NCBI GenBank assembly: GCA_003140595.1
Contig: PLKG01000061.1
Span: forward strand, 10,414-44,525
Length of the DNA: 34,112 nucleotides
Source: Acidimicrobiaceae bacterium
Lineage (GTDB): Bacteria; Actinomycetota; Acidimicrobiia; Acidimicrobiales; Bog-793
Direction of reading: 5' to 3'
Part shown: positions 15,553 to 23,578 of the stretch, piece after piece
Position numbering within the stretch: the stretch's first letter is position 1
Layout: each line of letters opens with the position of its first letter
Made by a program: the position numbers and the translations under genes
The notes under the pieces: generated by a model
Databases searched by the model: none
The model's input: the letters and a program-made list of their open reading frames with translations, nothing else
Told to the model about the DNA's origin: nothing

Positions 15553-16008
15553 ATGCATATCTCAGCCAGAATCGAGTACGCGTTGCGGGCACTGTGCACC
15601 CTGGCCGCACGGTCGGGCGAACCACTCACCGCTGAGGAGCTGGCTGACGCCCAAGGCCTTCCCGTTCGCTTCCTGCGGGCGATCCTCAACGATCTTCGCC
15701 GGGTAGGGATCGTCACTAGCCAGCGCGGCAACGAAGGGGGCTACAAGCTCGCGCGGCCCGCGACAGAGATCACCATTGGCGAGGTGTTCCGCCGGCTCGA
15801 GGGTCCCCTCGCAGAAGTTCGCGGCATGCGTCCCGAGTCGGCTAGTTACGAAGCCGACGCGGTACATCTGCAAAAGGTCTGGGTCGCGGTGAGAGCCTGT
15901 CTGCGAGGTGTTCTCGACGAGGTCACCCTCGAACAGGTCGTGTCCGGCAAGCTCCCGAACCAAGTTGTTCGCCTCGTGTCAACTCCTGGCGCGTGGGAAC
16001 CCCACTGA
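15553..16008 (+). CDS. Rrf2-family transcriptional regulator
   Basis: A 151-residue Rrf2 protein. The N-terminus (MHISARIEYALRALCTLAA) and winged helix (LTAEELADAQGLPVRFLRAILNDLRRVGIVTSQRGNEGGYKLARP, given here only as landmarks at residues ~26-70) fit the family. The wing QRGNEGGYKL and the following ITIGEVFRRLEGPL are typical. The three closely spaced cysteines that bind an Fe-S cluster in IscR, NsrR and RsrR are absent: only C16 and one cysteine near residue 116 remain. It is therefore more like the CymR/non-cluster branch and may sense a protein or small molecule. The ATG at 15553 is preferred because family members begin at this point; an upstream GTG at 15493 would add 20 atypical residues. 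Confidence 0.9.
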   Translation: MHISARIEYALRALCTLAARSGEPLTAEELADAQGLPVRFLRAILNDLRRVGIVTSQRGNEGGYKLARPATEITIGEVFRRLEGPLAEVRGMRPESASYEADAVHLQKVWVAVRACLRGVLDEVTLEQVVSGKLPNQVVRLVSTPGAWEPH

Positions 16009-16067
16009 TCCTCCGCTCATCCCGTCTGCCGTTCCCTCGCCATGAGGCCGTCGACTGGCTCGGTCCT

Positions 16068-16547
16068 TCAGCTCGTCCTTCGAGACCCTGTCACGATCCA
16101 ACGGCCGTCCACCGCGTAGGGCTCGATCGGGAACCCGAGGGCCAAAAGCAACGGTCCGAGTGCTTCGTTGAGAATGTCCACGGACTCCACACCACCCACT
16201 CGCACCGTCTCGTCGGGAAGGACCAAATCGCCCAAGAGCCAGCCAACGACGACGCCTCCGTGCCCGTGCCGGTCCATAGGCACGATAGACAGGTAGCACC
16301 CAGAGCCAGGCGAGCCGGCGCCGTCCGGGTCGCGCGACCCGAGACCAAGCTCCTCTATGGCCTCCAGAAGGTCGTTCCGAACCTCGTCAAGCTCGAACCG
16401 TCCCGCGCCACCGAATTCCGCTGCGGCCAAACCGTCAGCCCCGGATTCCCCCTCATCTAGCCATGAGGTTCCCGCGCCGTTTGTCTCGGACGTAGATGGC
16501 TCTGGCTCAAAGGCTCCGAAGTTCCCGTCCTCTATCTCTTCGCTCAT
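16068..16547 (-). CDS. Hypothetical acidic protein
   Basis: A 159-residue protein with no family I recognise. Residues 1-60 are very acidic and low in complexity (Glu, Asp, Ser, Gly), consistent with a disordered tail. Residues ~60-150 look folded: a helix FELDEVRNDLLEAIEELGLG, then a strand-rich part with GCYLSIVPMDRHGHGG, VVVGWLLGDLVLP, and a final PLLLALGFPIEPYAVDGRWIV. The ATG at 16547 has a ribosome site (AGGGACAG) immediately upstream, which supports translation. It converges with the Rrf2 gene, leaving 59 nt between stops. No signal peptide or membrane segment is evident. Confidence 0.6.
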   Translation of the reverse strand: MSEEIEDGNFGAFEPEPSTSETNGAGTSWLDEGESGADGLAAAEFGGAGRFELDEVRNDLLEAIEELGLGSRDPDGAGSPGSGCYLSIVPMDRHGHGGVVVGWLLGDLVLPDETVRVGGVESVDILNEALGPLLLALGFPIEPYAVDGRWIVTGSRRTS

Positions 16548-17797
16548 CTGTCCCTGACCATTCGGTGCCCCTCGGCTCGGTCATGTTGTACGCAACGGGG
16601 CCGTGCCAGCATCTCGAGCCCGTCCAGCGCCGACTCCTAAACCTATGCTACGTGGCCGTACTTCGTCGGCAGTGGATCAGACCGATTCCGCCGCGCAGTT
16701 TCGCGTCCTCGTGAGCCGGTGCGCTGGCGCGCACGCTGGCACTGGAGCAAGCATCTCGTGCCGGGAGGCTCGAGAAGCGCCCAGCGGTAGTCGTCGACAA
16801 TTATCGCGGAGGCGTCCTCGCAGGTCACGTTGTTCGTACCGGAGCCTCGATAACCAGGTGGGGCCGAGAATTTGCAGAAAGACGCGGCTCATACCAGCTG
16901 ACAAGGAACAGCAGACGCCGTCCGGGCCGAGCGTCGCCGCCAAGCTCGTAACGGCGGGTGCCGTGCAGAAGGCCTTCGTTGAGCAAATCACCCCTACCTG
17001 CTCGTTCTGGGCAGCGTCGCCGGTGGCCAACGCAGTGGCGCTCGGGATCATGAAGGCCCAAGAGGGATTTCCACAGGACGCGTCAAGATCAGCTGGCTGT
17101 CGTTGTCGTCATCGTTCCCTGACTTCGAACCTGTCGAGCTGTCGCTCCAGCCGTCGCTAGCCTGGCTCGCCTGCATTAGCGGCTGTTGACGGCCTGACTT
17201 CCTGAGCATGTAGGCGCGGCTCCCGACCCTGAACGCCCCGAGCGAACTGCGGGAGAACCGCCCCGACAACGACCGACCTCGTCAGCAGCTGGGGAATCTG
17301 CCCTCGCACCGCGCATCCTCCTTACCAACCGCCGAACCGGTCCGGGCACTTGGTCGCCTTGCCGAGTGAGCCTTGCAACGGTCCCTGCGTGCAACCATGG
17401 GTGATGTCGCCTTCCTGCGCAGGATTTCTGCCGTCTGGACGTTAGATATCTCGTGATGAGGCTTGAAAGCGACAGCTCTGAAAGATCGTACTTAGAAGAA
17501 ATCAGTACAGAACTAACTGCGCAAGGAGCCGAGCGGGACATCACCGCCGGAGCTTGATCCTCTATTGCTGCCAAGCCCGTATTCCTTAAGCCCTCCCGGT
17601 CCCACAGCGATGCCTCCGGCCATCTCTACTGCACTGCTGTGGCCCGTATTGCAGGGCATCGCTCTTGAAGCCAGTTACGGAGGTCAACTGCCTGGCTCAA
17701 CTAGCTCAAGAACCGCCAATCGACGTCGATATTACTTCTCGACGGCGGACCAGCACTACGACTTGAGTGACGACTGAGAGCACTACTCCTGAGGGAC
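16548..17797. other. 1.25-kb stretch without a confident gene, possibly degenerate coding DNA
   Basis: Several frames are open for 60-185 codons on both strands, but none has a convincing ribosome site, family motif or consistent codon pattern across its length. Minus-strand frames 17269-17048 and 17051-16677 overlap by ATGA, and 17061-16825 runs into 16828-16643, whose residues EDASAIIVDDYRWAL read like real protein. The plus strand at about 16880-17070 also has protein-like composition. The mixture suggests one or more decayed genes rather than a functional one. No tRNA, repeat or insertion sequence was recognised here. Confidence 0.4.
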
Positions 17798-20380
17798 ATG
17801 GACCGACAACCCCTTTGTTACGAGTCGCCTTATCAGCCGACAGAGCCGCCTCTATCGGCCCGACGCGGCACCTCCCTCCGCGGCGACAGTGGCCGACGTG
17901 ACTCCGGGCCTTCCCGCCTGATCTTCCATCTACAGTTCGAGCACAGCGGGTGGAAGGCAATCGTCGTTCTCGTCCTAGTGGCCGGTCTGACTATTTCCTT
18001 CGCGAGCACTTGGGCGTGGTACGCCTACACGAGCTCCCTGAGTCATCAGGCGGTGGCGTCCTCGCTTGCAGAGGTGAAATCGATCCTGGGAACGACGCTC
18101 GAGCGTGACAGCGACCTCCTAGCCACCGTGAACGCGGTGGTTGCAACCCATCCCCAGATCACGAACGCCGAGCTGGCAGCCATATTGTCAAAACTCGACC
18201 TCTCCCAGCGCTACCCGGGAAGCTTCGCCTTCACCTATGTCGAGAACGTCGGTCGTCCCAAACTGCAGGAGTTCGAAGCGATAGCTGCGCGCGATCCTCC
18301 CTTGGGGGTGACAGTCGCAGACCCGGCAGTGGTGAGGGCCTCGCTCAACGGCCGATCCGGTTACTGCCTGACGCGCCTGGTCGCGGTCGAGATTCTCGGG
18401 GAGGGGATCCTCAAGAACGTCCTGTTGGCCTGGATCTCGCCCTATATCTCGGCGCACTTCAACTTCTGCGCCTCGTCCTTCGTGAGCCTCTTCGACACCT
18501 CAGCCAAGACGGGCGCGTCCGTAGCGTCGTCTCTCGTCAGCCTGATACGACCCGCTCCGGGTCTGCCGGACATACCCGAAACGCTTCACTCACTTCTTCT
18601 GCGACTCCCGATCTTCTTGGAGCTCAGCCCCGTCTACTCAGGCACACGTGTGCCCACCACCACACGAACCCGGGCAAGGGCCCTCGCCGGTTGGACGATG
18701 GCCGTCTTCGATGCCGACCAAATTCTCAGTCCCGCGCTCGTCGGAGACAAGACTGCCTCCTTGGTACTTGCTTACGTGCCGCCCGGAGGCAAACAGGCAG
18801 TACTGGCCCGCGCTGGGCGACCCCAACCGGGAGCGGCCACGAAGACTCTGACCTTCCCCGCCGACCCTGGCTGGGTCGTCCACGCGGCAGTAACCGGCAG
18901 GGACAACGGACCCTCCCCTGCCATCCAAGCGCTGGCGGTGTTCCTGGGAGCCCTTGCACTGACGATGCTTCTCGTCGTCTTGTTGAGTCTCCTCATTCGC
19001 TCCCGCCGCTCAGCGCTGGAGCTGGTCGAGGAGCGCACTGCCGAGCTGCGCCACCAAGCCCTTCACGACTCGCTCACCGGCTTGCCCAATCGTTTCTTGG
19101 TCAACCAGAGGGCGCACGATCTAGTCAACCGGGCCCGCAGCGGTGGACTGCCCGTCGCCGTGTTCTTCATTGACCTCGACGATTTCAAGAAGGTCAACGA
19201 CACCTTGGGCCACGACGCCGGGGACGGGCTCCTTCAGGCCGTTGCTGCCCGGCTCTCCGAATCGGTGCGCAGCTCCGACACGGTGGGTCGCCTGGGTGGC
19301 GACGAGTTCGTCGTCTTGTCCGAGAACTCCTTCTCCGGCGGTGGGCTCGGTGTCGTTGCCGAGCGGCTTCTCGCCGTCCTGCGTGAGCCCTTCAGACTGG
19401 GCGACGCGACTCGGACCACGCTGTCGACCTCGGCCAGCATCGGCATCGCCACCGGCATGGGTTCCAGCCCGGAGGAACTCTTACGCAACGCGGACATTGC
19501 AATGTACAGGGCCAAGTCGATGGGCAAGAACTGCCATGTGCTCTTCGAACCTGAAATGCACGAAGTTGTCAAGAAGCAGCTCACGATGGAGACGGACCTG
19601 GCAAGGGCTCTTGCCAACAGGGAGTTCTACCTCGTCTACCAGCCGATCGTTGATCTCGAGACTGGGATGCCGCGAGACGTCGAGGCCCTCCTGCGCTGGC
19701 GCCACCCGCAACGTGGGGTGGTTGGCCCCGTCGAGTTCATTTCTGTCCTGGAGTCCTCCGACCTGATCATCGATGTTGGTCGCTTTGTCCTGATGGAGGC
19801 CTGTCGTGCCGTCAAGGCCTGGCACGACCGGGGAAGCTCGGTTGGCGTATCTGTCAATGTCGGTGCGCGCCAGCTGCACCACGACGTGCTTGTCGATCAC
19901 GTCCGCGAAGCCTTGGAGGCCGCAGCTCTGGACCCGAAGTTCCTAACAGTCGAAGTCACCGAGTCGATGTTGATGATCGATCCCAAGGTGACTGCCCAGC
20001 GCCTCGAAGCCCTGTCGAACATCGGCGTTCGCATCGCAATCGACGACTTCGGCACCGGCTACGCCTCGCTCTCCTACCTGCGAGAGTTCCCGGCTGACAT
20101 CTTGAAGATCGATCGGTCCTTCGTTGCTCAACTGGCGACCTCGACGGGAACCACTTTCCTCGACGCCCTCATTCAACTCGGCAAGTCCCTCGGCCTCGTG
20201 ACCATCGCGGAGGGAATCGAGCAGGTGTCGCAGCTTAGTCACTTGAAGGCCAAAGGCTGCGACTGGGGTCAAGGCTTCTTGTTCTCCGAGCCGCTGCCGG
20301 CGGAGGAGGTCGAGCAGCTGATCAGGTCTTTGCGCTACGACATGGCAGGTTCGCTTTCCTCGAGCGTAACCGCCCCCTAG
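17798..20380 (+). CDS. Membrane-bound GGDEF-EAL cyclic-di-GMP signalling protein with CHASE-like sensor
   Basis: An 860-residue protein. TM1 (~54-76) and TM2 (~376-400) enclose a ~300-residue extracytoplasmic domain that resembles a CHASE sensor (regularly spaced helix LEVKSILGTTLERDSDLL-type start, then FAFTYVENV). The GGDEF domain follows at ~420-580 with an intact GGDEF at 500-504 and an RSSD inhibitory site at 491-494, five residues before it. The EAL domain (~600-850) has EALLRWRHP (E629), NVGARQLHH, DDFGTGYASLSYL, LKIDRSFV and AEGIEQ. Both active sites look complete, so it could make and degrade cyclic-di-GMP in response to an outside ligand. It stands alone and converges with the GH39 gene. 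Confidence 0.93.
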   Translation: MDRQPLCYESPYQPTEPPLSARRGTSLRGDSGRRDSGPSRLIFHLQFEHSGWKAIVVLVLVAGLTISFASTWAWYAYTSSLSHQAVASSLAEVKSILGTTLERDSDLLATVNAVVATHPQITNAELAAILSKLDLSQRYPGSFAFTYVENVGRPKLQEFEAIAARDPPLGVTVADPAVVRASLNGRSGYCLTRLVAVEILGEGILKNVLLAWISPYISAHFNFCASSFVSLFDTSAKTGASVASSLVSLIRPAPGLPDIPETLHSLLLRLPIFLELSPVYSGTRVPTTTRTRARALAGWTMAVFDADQILSPALVGDKTASLVLAYVPPGGKQAVLARAGRPQPGAATKTLTFPADPGWVVHAAVTGRDNGPSPAIQALAVFLGALALTMLLVVLLSLLIRSRRSALELVEERTAELRHQALHDSLTGLPNRFLVNQRAHDLVNRARSGGLPVAVFFIDLDDFKKVNDTLGHDAGDGLLQAVAARLSESVRSSDTVGRLGGDEFVVLSENSFSGGGLGVVAERLLAVLREPFRLGDATRTTLSTSASIGIATGMGSSPEELLRNADIAMYRAKSMGKNCHVLFEPEMHEVVKKQLTMETDLARALANREFYLVYQPIVDLETGMPRDVEALLRWRHPQRGVVGPVEFISVLESSDLIIDVGRFVLMEACRAVKAWHDRGSSVGVSVNVGARQLHHDVLVDHVREALEAAALDPKFLTVEVTESMLMIDPKVTAQRLEALSNIGVRIAIDDFGTGYASLSYLREFPADILKIDRSFVAQLATSTGTTFLDALIQLGKSLGLVTIAEGIEQVSQLSHLKAKGCDWGQGFLFSEPLPAEEVEQLIRSLRYDMAGSLSSSVTAP

Positions 20381-20395
20381 CCTGCCGCCAGGGGG
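20373..20395. terminator. Stem-loop between convergent genes, probable bidirectional terminator
   Basis: CCCCCT (20373-20378) pairs with AGGGGG (20390-20395) over an 11-nt loop; one G-T pair and one more C-G pair extend it outward. It overlaps the stop codon of the GGDEF-EAL gene and lies 23 nt before the end of the convergent GH39 gene. There is no T tract, as is common in GC-rich actinobacteria. Confidence 0.5.
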
Positions 20396-20417
20396 TGCCT
20401 CGTTGCCGCTTCGCTAG

Positions 20418-21998
20418 TCAGGCGCGAGCCGGAGCGCTGTCCAGGTCCGGCACAAGTCGCTTGGGAGCGCTACTCACCTCCACCAATGTCACGCCGTGTG
20501 GCTCGACCGCCAGCGGGTATTCCAGCGTGCCGTCCCGGGACGCTACGCACTCGACCTCCACTTCCGGCTCCATGCGACCTTTCAGCACCTCGAGGTCGCA
20601 AGGCCTGATATGCGATGGAGCCCCCATTGCGACCCACGCGTCGTAGACGCTGCCGTGCTCACGATCGAGTCGACTGGTCTGCACACGGACGGACCCGGTC
20701 AGCCCCGACACTCGCAGCCGGAAGTGTTCAGCTCGCCCAGGCTCGAAGAGCTCGTAGATCTCACCCTTGTCGCGTTCGTCGGGAAGCCTTTCCCGCCTGA
20801 GCTGCGCTGGCGAGGAGTCGCCACGGTAGTGGCGGTAGTTCCACACGAGGATGGCCAGAGTTCTGTCTTCGCGTCTTGTCGCAGCGTAACTCTCGCCGCT
20901 GGACAGCTCCTCCGAACCTAGGCGCGAGAGGAACCAGTAACCGTGATAGGCGGCCTTCTTCAGTGACTGCGCGTTCAGAAGGCCAAATCCGCCATGGAAC
21001 GGCCCGTCGCCGAGCCGGCTCTCCTCGAAGATATCGCTGACCGCCCAAAAAGCTAGCGAGTCGGCGTGCCCGCGGGCGAGCCAGTTGTTGCGCACGATGA
21101 ACGGTGCCATAAATGCCGTGTCGTGCGCTGGGTCCCGAGGACTCGGACTGCTGCTCCACTCGGTGTAGTGCCGCTCTAGTCGGGAATAGTCCGTCTCAGC
21201 GAGTAGATCGTCGACTCCCCGAAGGTCGACGCCGAGGCGATCCGGGCCGTCCCAGGTCATGTCGCCTTGGCCAGTGAGGTCGACGGTGTGAATGGTGGGA
21301 TAAGGGTGAGTCGAGAAAAAGTCGATCGGAATGTCACGTCGACGACACTCGCGCAGGAACTTGTGGCCCCACGGCGACTGCCCTGCTGCCGCTCCGGCCC
21401 CCGAGGAGGCAGGTCCGCCAACCCGCAATCCGGCGTCGATGTTCTTGATCACGTGCGCCGTGCGCTCGTAGAGCTCTAGGTAGGTGGGAAAGTCAGCGTC
21501 CTTCCAGAAGACCTCGAGGTTCGGCTCGTTCCACACCTCGAAGTACCAGCGACGCACCTCCTCTACGCCGTACCTCTCGATGACGTGATCGACGAACCGC
21601 GCCACGAGTAGCTCCCAACGGGCCCAGTCCTTGGGAGGAGTTATGTTCCCCCGCCACCAAAACACGGTCTCGGTCCCGCTTGCAAGGTCGTAGGGCATGA
21701 AACCCAGCTCGACAAACGGCCTGATCCCGATAGAAAGCCAGTGGTCGTAGACCATGTCTACGTACTGCCAGTTGAAAACGGGCACTCCACCGCTTTCGCG
21801 ATAGACCATCATGTCCTCGTGGAAGACGCCGTGCATGCGTATGTACGAGAACGGCATGTCGCCCTGCAGCATCTCAAGATGGCGTTGGAACTGGGCATGA
21901 AGGGCCTCGGCCGTACGGCCTCCGCCCACGCACACGCGCCAATGCGGAAACAGGGAGGAGCCGTCGCTCGTGCTGTCCACAACGATGTCGTGAATCAC
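20418..21998 (-). CDS. Glycoside hydrolase family 39-type enzyme (beta-xylosidase-like)
   Basis: A 526-residue clan GH-A glycosidase of the GH39 type. The (beta/alpha)8 barrel holds the acid/base Glu158 in YFEVWNEPNLEVFW and the nucleophile Glu280 in RHYTEWSSSPSPRD. GVFHEDMMVY and DIFEE...FHGGFGLLN match other GH39 strand ends. The C-terminal ~150 residues form the expected beta-sandwich. Family members act on beta-xylosides, alpha-L-iduronides and related sugars; xyloside is the likely substrate class given the neighbours. No signal peptide is present, so it acts in the cytoplasm on imported sugars. The start GTG at 21998 overlaps the lacI stop by 4 nt (GTGA), so the two are translated together. 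Confidence 0.9.
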   Translation of the reverse strand: MIHDIVVDSTSDGSSLFPHWRVCVGGGRTAEALHAQFQRHLEMLQGDMPFSYIRMHGVFHEDMMVYRESGGVPVFNWQYVDMVYDHWLSIGIRPFVELGFMPYDLASGTETVFWWRGNITPPKDWARWELLVARFVDHVIERYGVEEVRRWYFEVWNEPNLEVFWKDADFPTYLELYERTAHVIKNIDAGLRVGGPASSGAGAAAGQSPWGHKFLRECRRRDIPIDFFSTHPYPTIHTVDLTGQGDMTWDGPDRLGVDLRGVDDLLAETDYSRLERHYTEWSSSPSPRDPAHDTAFMAPFIVRNNWLARGHADSLAFWAVSDIFEESRLGDGPFHGGFGLLNAQSLKKAAYHGYWFLSRLGSEELSSGESYAATRREDRTLAILVWNYRHYRGDSSPAQLRRERLPDERDKGEIYELFEPGRAEHFRLRVSGLTGSVRVQTSRLDREHGSVYDAWVAMGAPSHIRPCDLEVLKGRMEPEVEVECVASRDGTLEYPLAVEPHGVTLVEVSSAPKRLVPDLDSAPARA

Positions 21999-23053
21999 GT
22001 TTGTCCCTGCAGGCTGCCGGAAGTCCCGGGCGCAGCGCAGGACTCTCTGACGACGAGTGAAGTCGCCAGCTCGACGCGCAACGCGTCCAACGGGCTGCCG
22101 TCGATCTGGCGCAGCAACATGGAGACGGCGAAGCGTCCCATGTCCGCGAGTGGCTGACGGACCGTTGTGAGCGGCGGGATGACCAGCGGTGCCACCAGCA
22201 CGTCGTCGAAGCCCACAACGCTGATGGCGTCCGGGACACGCACGCCGCGAGCCCGCAGGGCGCTATAGCAACCGAAGGCCATCGTGTCGTTGCCTGCGAA
22301 GATCGCTGTCGGCGGGTCGGGCAGGTCGAGCAGTGCCATTGTCTGCTCGTAACCGGACTCGTGGAGGAACGTGCCCGGACGAACCAGGTCGGGGTCGACA
22401 TCAATACCCTCAGCCTTCAGAGCCTCCCGATACCCGCTGGCCCGCTCCTGGGCGCAACCGAGCGTGGGGCTTCCGCCGATGAAGGCGATCCGACGGTGAC
22501 CGAGCGCGAGGAGGTATTCGGTGGCACTGCGCGCACCCGCCCAGTTCGTCGCTCCCACTGACGGCACCTGAGGGCCGAGCTCGCCTTCGTGGTCGACCAC
22601 GACGAAGGGAGTCCGACGTCGACGCAAGGACTGGACACGATCCGACTGACCCTGAGCCAGCACCAAGATGGCCCCGTCGGTCCACCCGTCGGAGATTTTG
22701 GCCAACCACTGCCGCTCGTGCTGGTCTTCGCCGTGAGTCGCTGAGACAACGAGGCGGAGACCGGTCGGCTCCAATGCTTCCTCGACGCCTCTGATGATCT
22801 CGAGGATGTACGGCGAGTCGAGCGACAGCACGACAAGATCGATCAGGCCGTGACGACCCTTGCGCATCGCACGAGCGGCTCGGCTTCGAACAAAGCCCGA
22901 CTCGGCTACGAGTTGCTCGATCTTCTGACGTGTGGCGGGCGCCACATCCGGCCGTTTGTTCAGGACTCGAGACACTGTCATCGCCGACACTCCGGCTGCC
23001 TCCGCGATCTCTCGGATCGTGAGTCTCTGCTCGGTCGGATGATGGGATGCCAT
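21995..23053 (-). CDS. LacI-family transcriptional repressor
   Basis: A 352-residue LacI/GalR regulator. The N-terminal HTH (residues ~11-32, LTIREIAEAAGVSAMTVSRVLN) and hinge helix (~55-62, ARAMRKG) are followed by a periplasmic-binding-protein-like sensor domain with WAGARSATEYLLALGHRRIAF, ASGYREAL and FAGNDTMAFGCYSALRARGV. It should repress the divergent sugar-transport and glycosidase genes until an oligosaccharide inducer binds. It is co-transcribed with the GH39 gene and its own promoter contains an operator-like site, so autoregulation is likely. The predicted transcript leader is only about 5 nt. Confidence 0.94.
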   Translation of the reverse strand: MASHHPTEQRLTIREIAEAAGVSAMTVSRVLNKRPDVAPATRQKIEQLVAESGFVRSRAARAMRKGRHGLIDLVVLSLDSPYILEIIRGVEEALEPTGLRLVVSATHGEDQHERQWLAKISDGWTDGAILVLAQGQSDRVQSLRRRRTPFVVVDHEGELGPQVPSVGATNWAGARSATEYLLALGHRRIAFIGGSPTLGCAQERASGYREALKAEGIDVDPDLVRPGTFLHESGYEQTMALLDLPDPPTAIFAGNDTMAFGCYSALRARGVRVPDAISVVGFDDVLVAPLVIPPLTTVRQPLADMGRFAVSMLLRQIDGSPLDALRVELATSLVVRESCAAPGTSGSLQGQT

Positions 23054-23064
23054 GTTCGCTCAGC

Positions 23065-23094
23065 GTTCTACGTTACCGTTACGACAACTGTCAA
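23065..23094 (-). promoter_or_regulatory. lacI-GH39 promoter with operator in the spacer
   Basis: On the minus strand a perfect -35 TTGACA (23094-23089) and a -10 TAGAAC (23070-23065) are 18 nt apart. The spacer contains GTAACGGTAACG, the reverse complement of CGTTACCGTTAC. This shares the GTTA-N-CGTTA pattern with the stronger palindrome at 23275-23290 in front of the transporter genes, so the same LacI protein probably binds both. Confidence 0.6.
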
Positions 23095-23274
23095 TGGACT
23101 ACTTGACGCGCACGATATCGACCTTTCTGCCGCGGGTCAAGCTTAACCGGCGCCTCGGCTTCCGTTCGGCTGTCGACAACCAGACCTGTCTGCAACGTCC
23201 TTGACAAGGGAAAATACTCGTAATCAAGTCGAGACAATGCGCTTGCGCCACGCCGATCCCGGTGCTATCGTTTA

Positions 23275-23306
23275 CCGTTAGCGTTAACGGAATAGGGCTG
23301 TATAAC
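23275..23306 (+). promoter_or_regulatory. LacI-type operator and promoter of the sugar-transport operon
   Basis: CCGTTAGCGTTAACGG (23275-23290) is a 16-bp palindrome with one mismatched pair next to a central CG, the classic LacI-family operator form. A -10 TATAAC lies at 23301-23306, and the -35 position (TTAGCG, 23278-23283, 17 nt away) falls inside the operator, so bound repressor would block RNA polymerase. Transcription from here leaves a leader of about 265 nt. Confidence 0.6.
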
Positions 23307-23377
23307 GCCCCTAAACGCAACGGTGCGTGGTCGGACAGAAAGGGGAAGATCCAAGCGGGCACCCAGGGGGCAGGACC

Positions 23378-23555
23378 GTCGGCCTCGCCGACAGGACGAC
23401 CGTCTTGAGAACGGCCGGGAATAGTCACGTTGGCGTGTGGTGACACCCTGTTGTTTGTGCATCGAGTGGCCCCTTCGGGGACGGTTACCGAAGCCGCCAT
23501 CACATATTCGCGACCGCCCTGTCCGGGCAAGGCTCTCCGCTAGACGGGGCGGTCG
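23378..23555 (+). promoter_or_regulatory. Structured 5' leader of the transport operon
   Basis: Three inverted repeats lie in the long leader: GTCGGC-CTC-GCCGAC (23378-23392), CCCC/GGGG around a short loop near 23470, and a 9-bp perfect stem CGACCGCCC (23511-23519) with GGGCGGTCG (23547-23555). The last stem closes 8 nt before the ribosome site of the binding-protein gene. They may tune mRNA stability or translation; no known riboswitch class was recognised. Confidence 0.35.
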
Positions 23556-23578
23556 ACTTAGTGAGAAGGGAACGAAAC

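Noticed and set aside
16677-17269. Two minus-strand frames overlapping by ATGA, considered as a small operon
   Set aside because: No ribosome site or recognisable motif, and competing frames on both strands look equally protein-like; treated as degenerate DNA.
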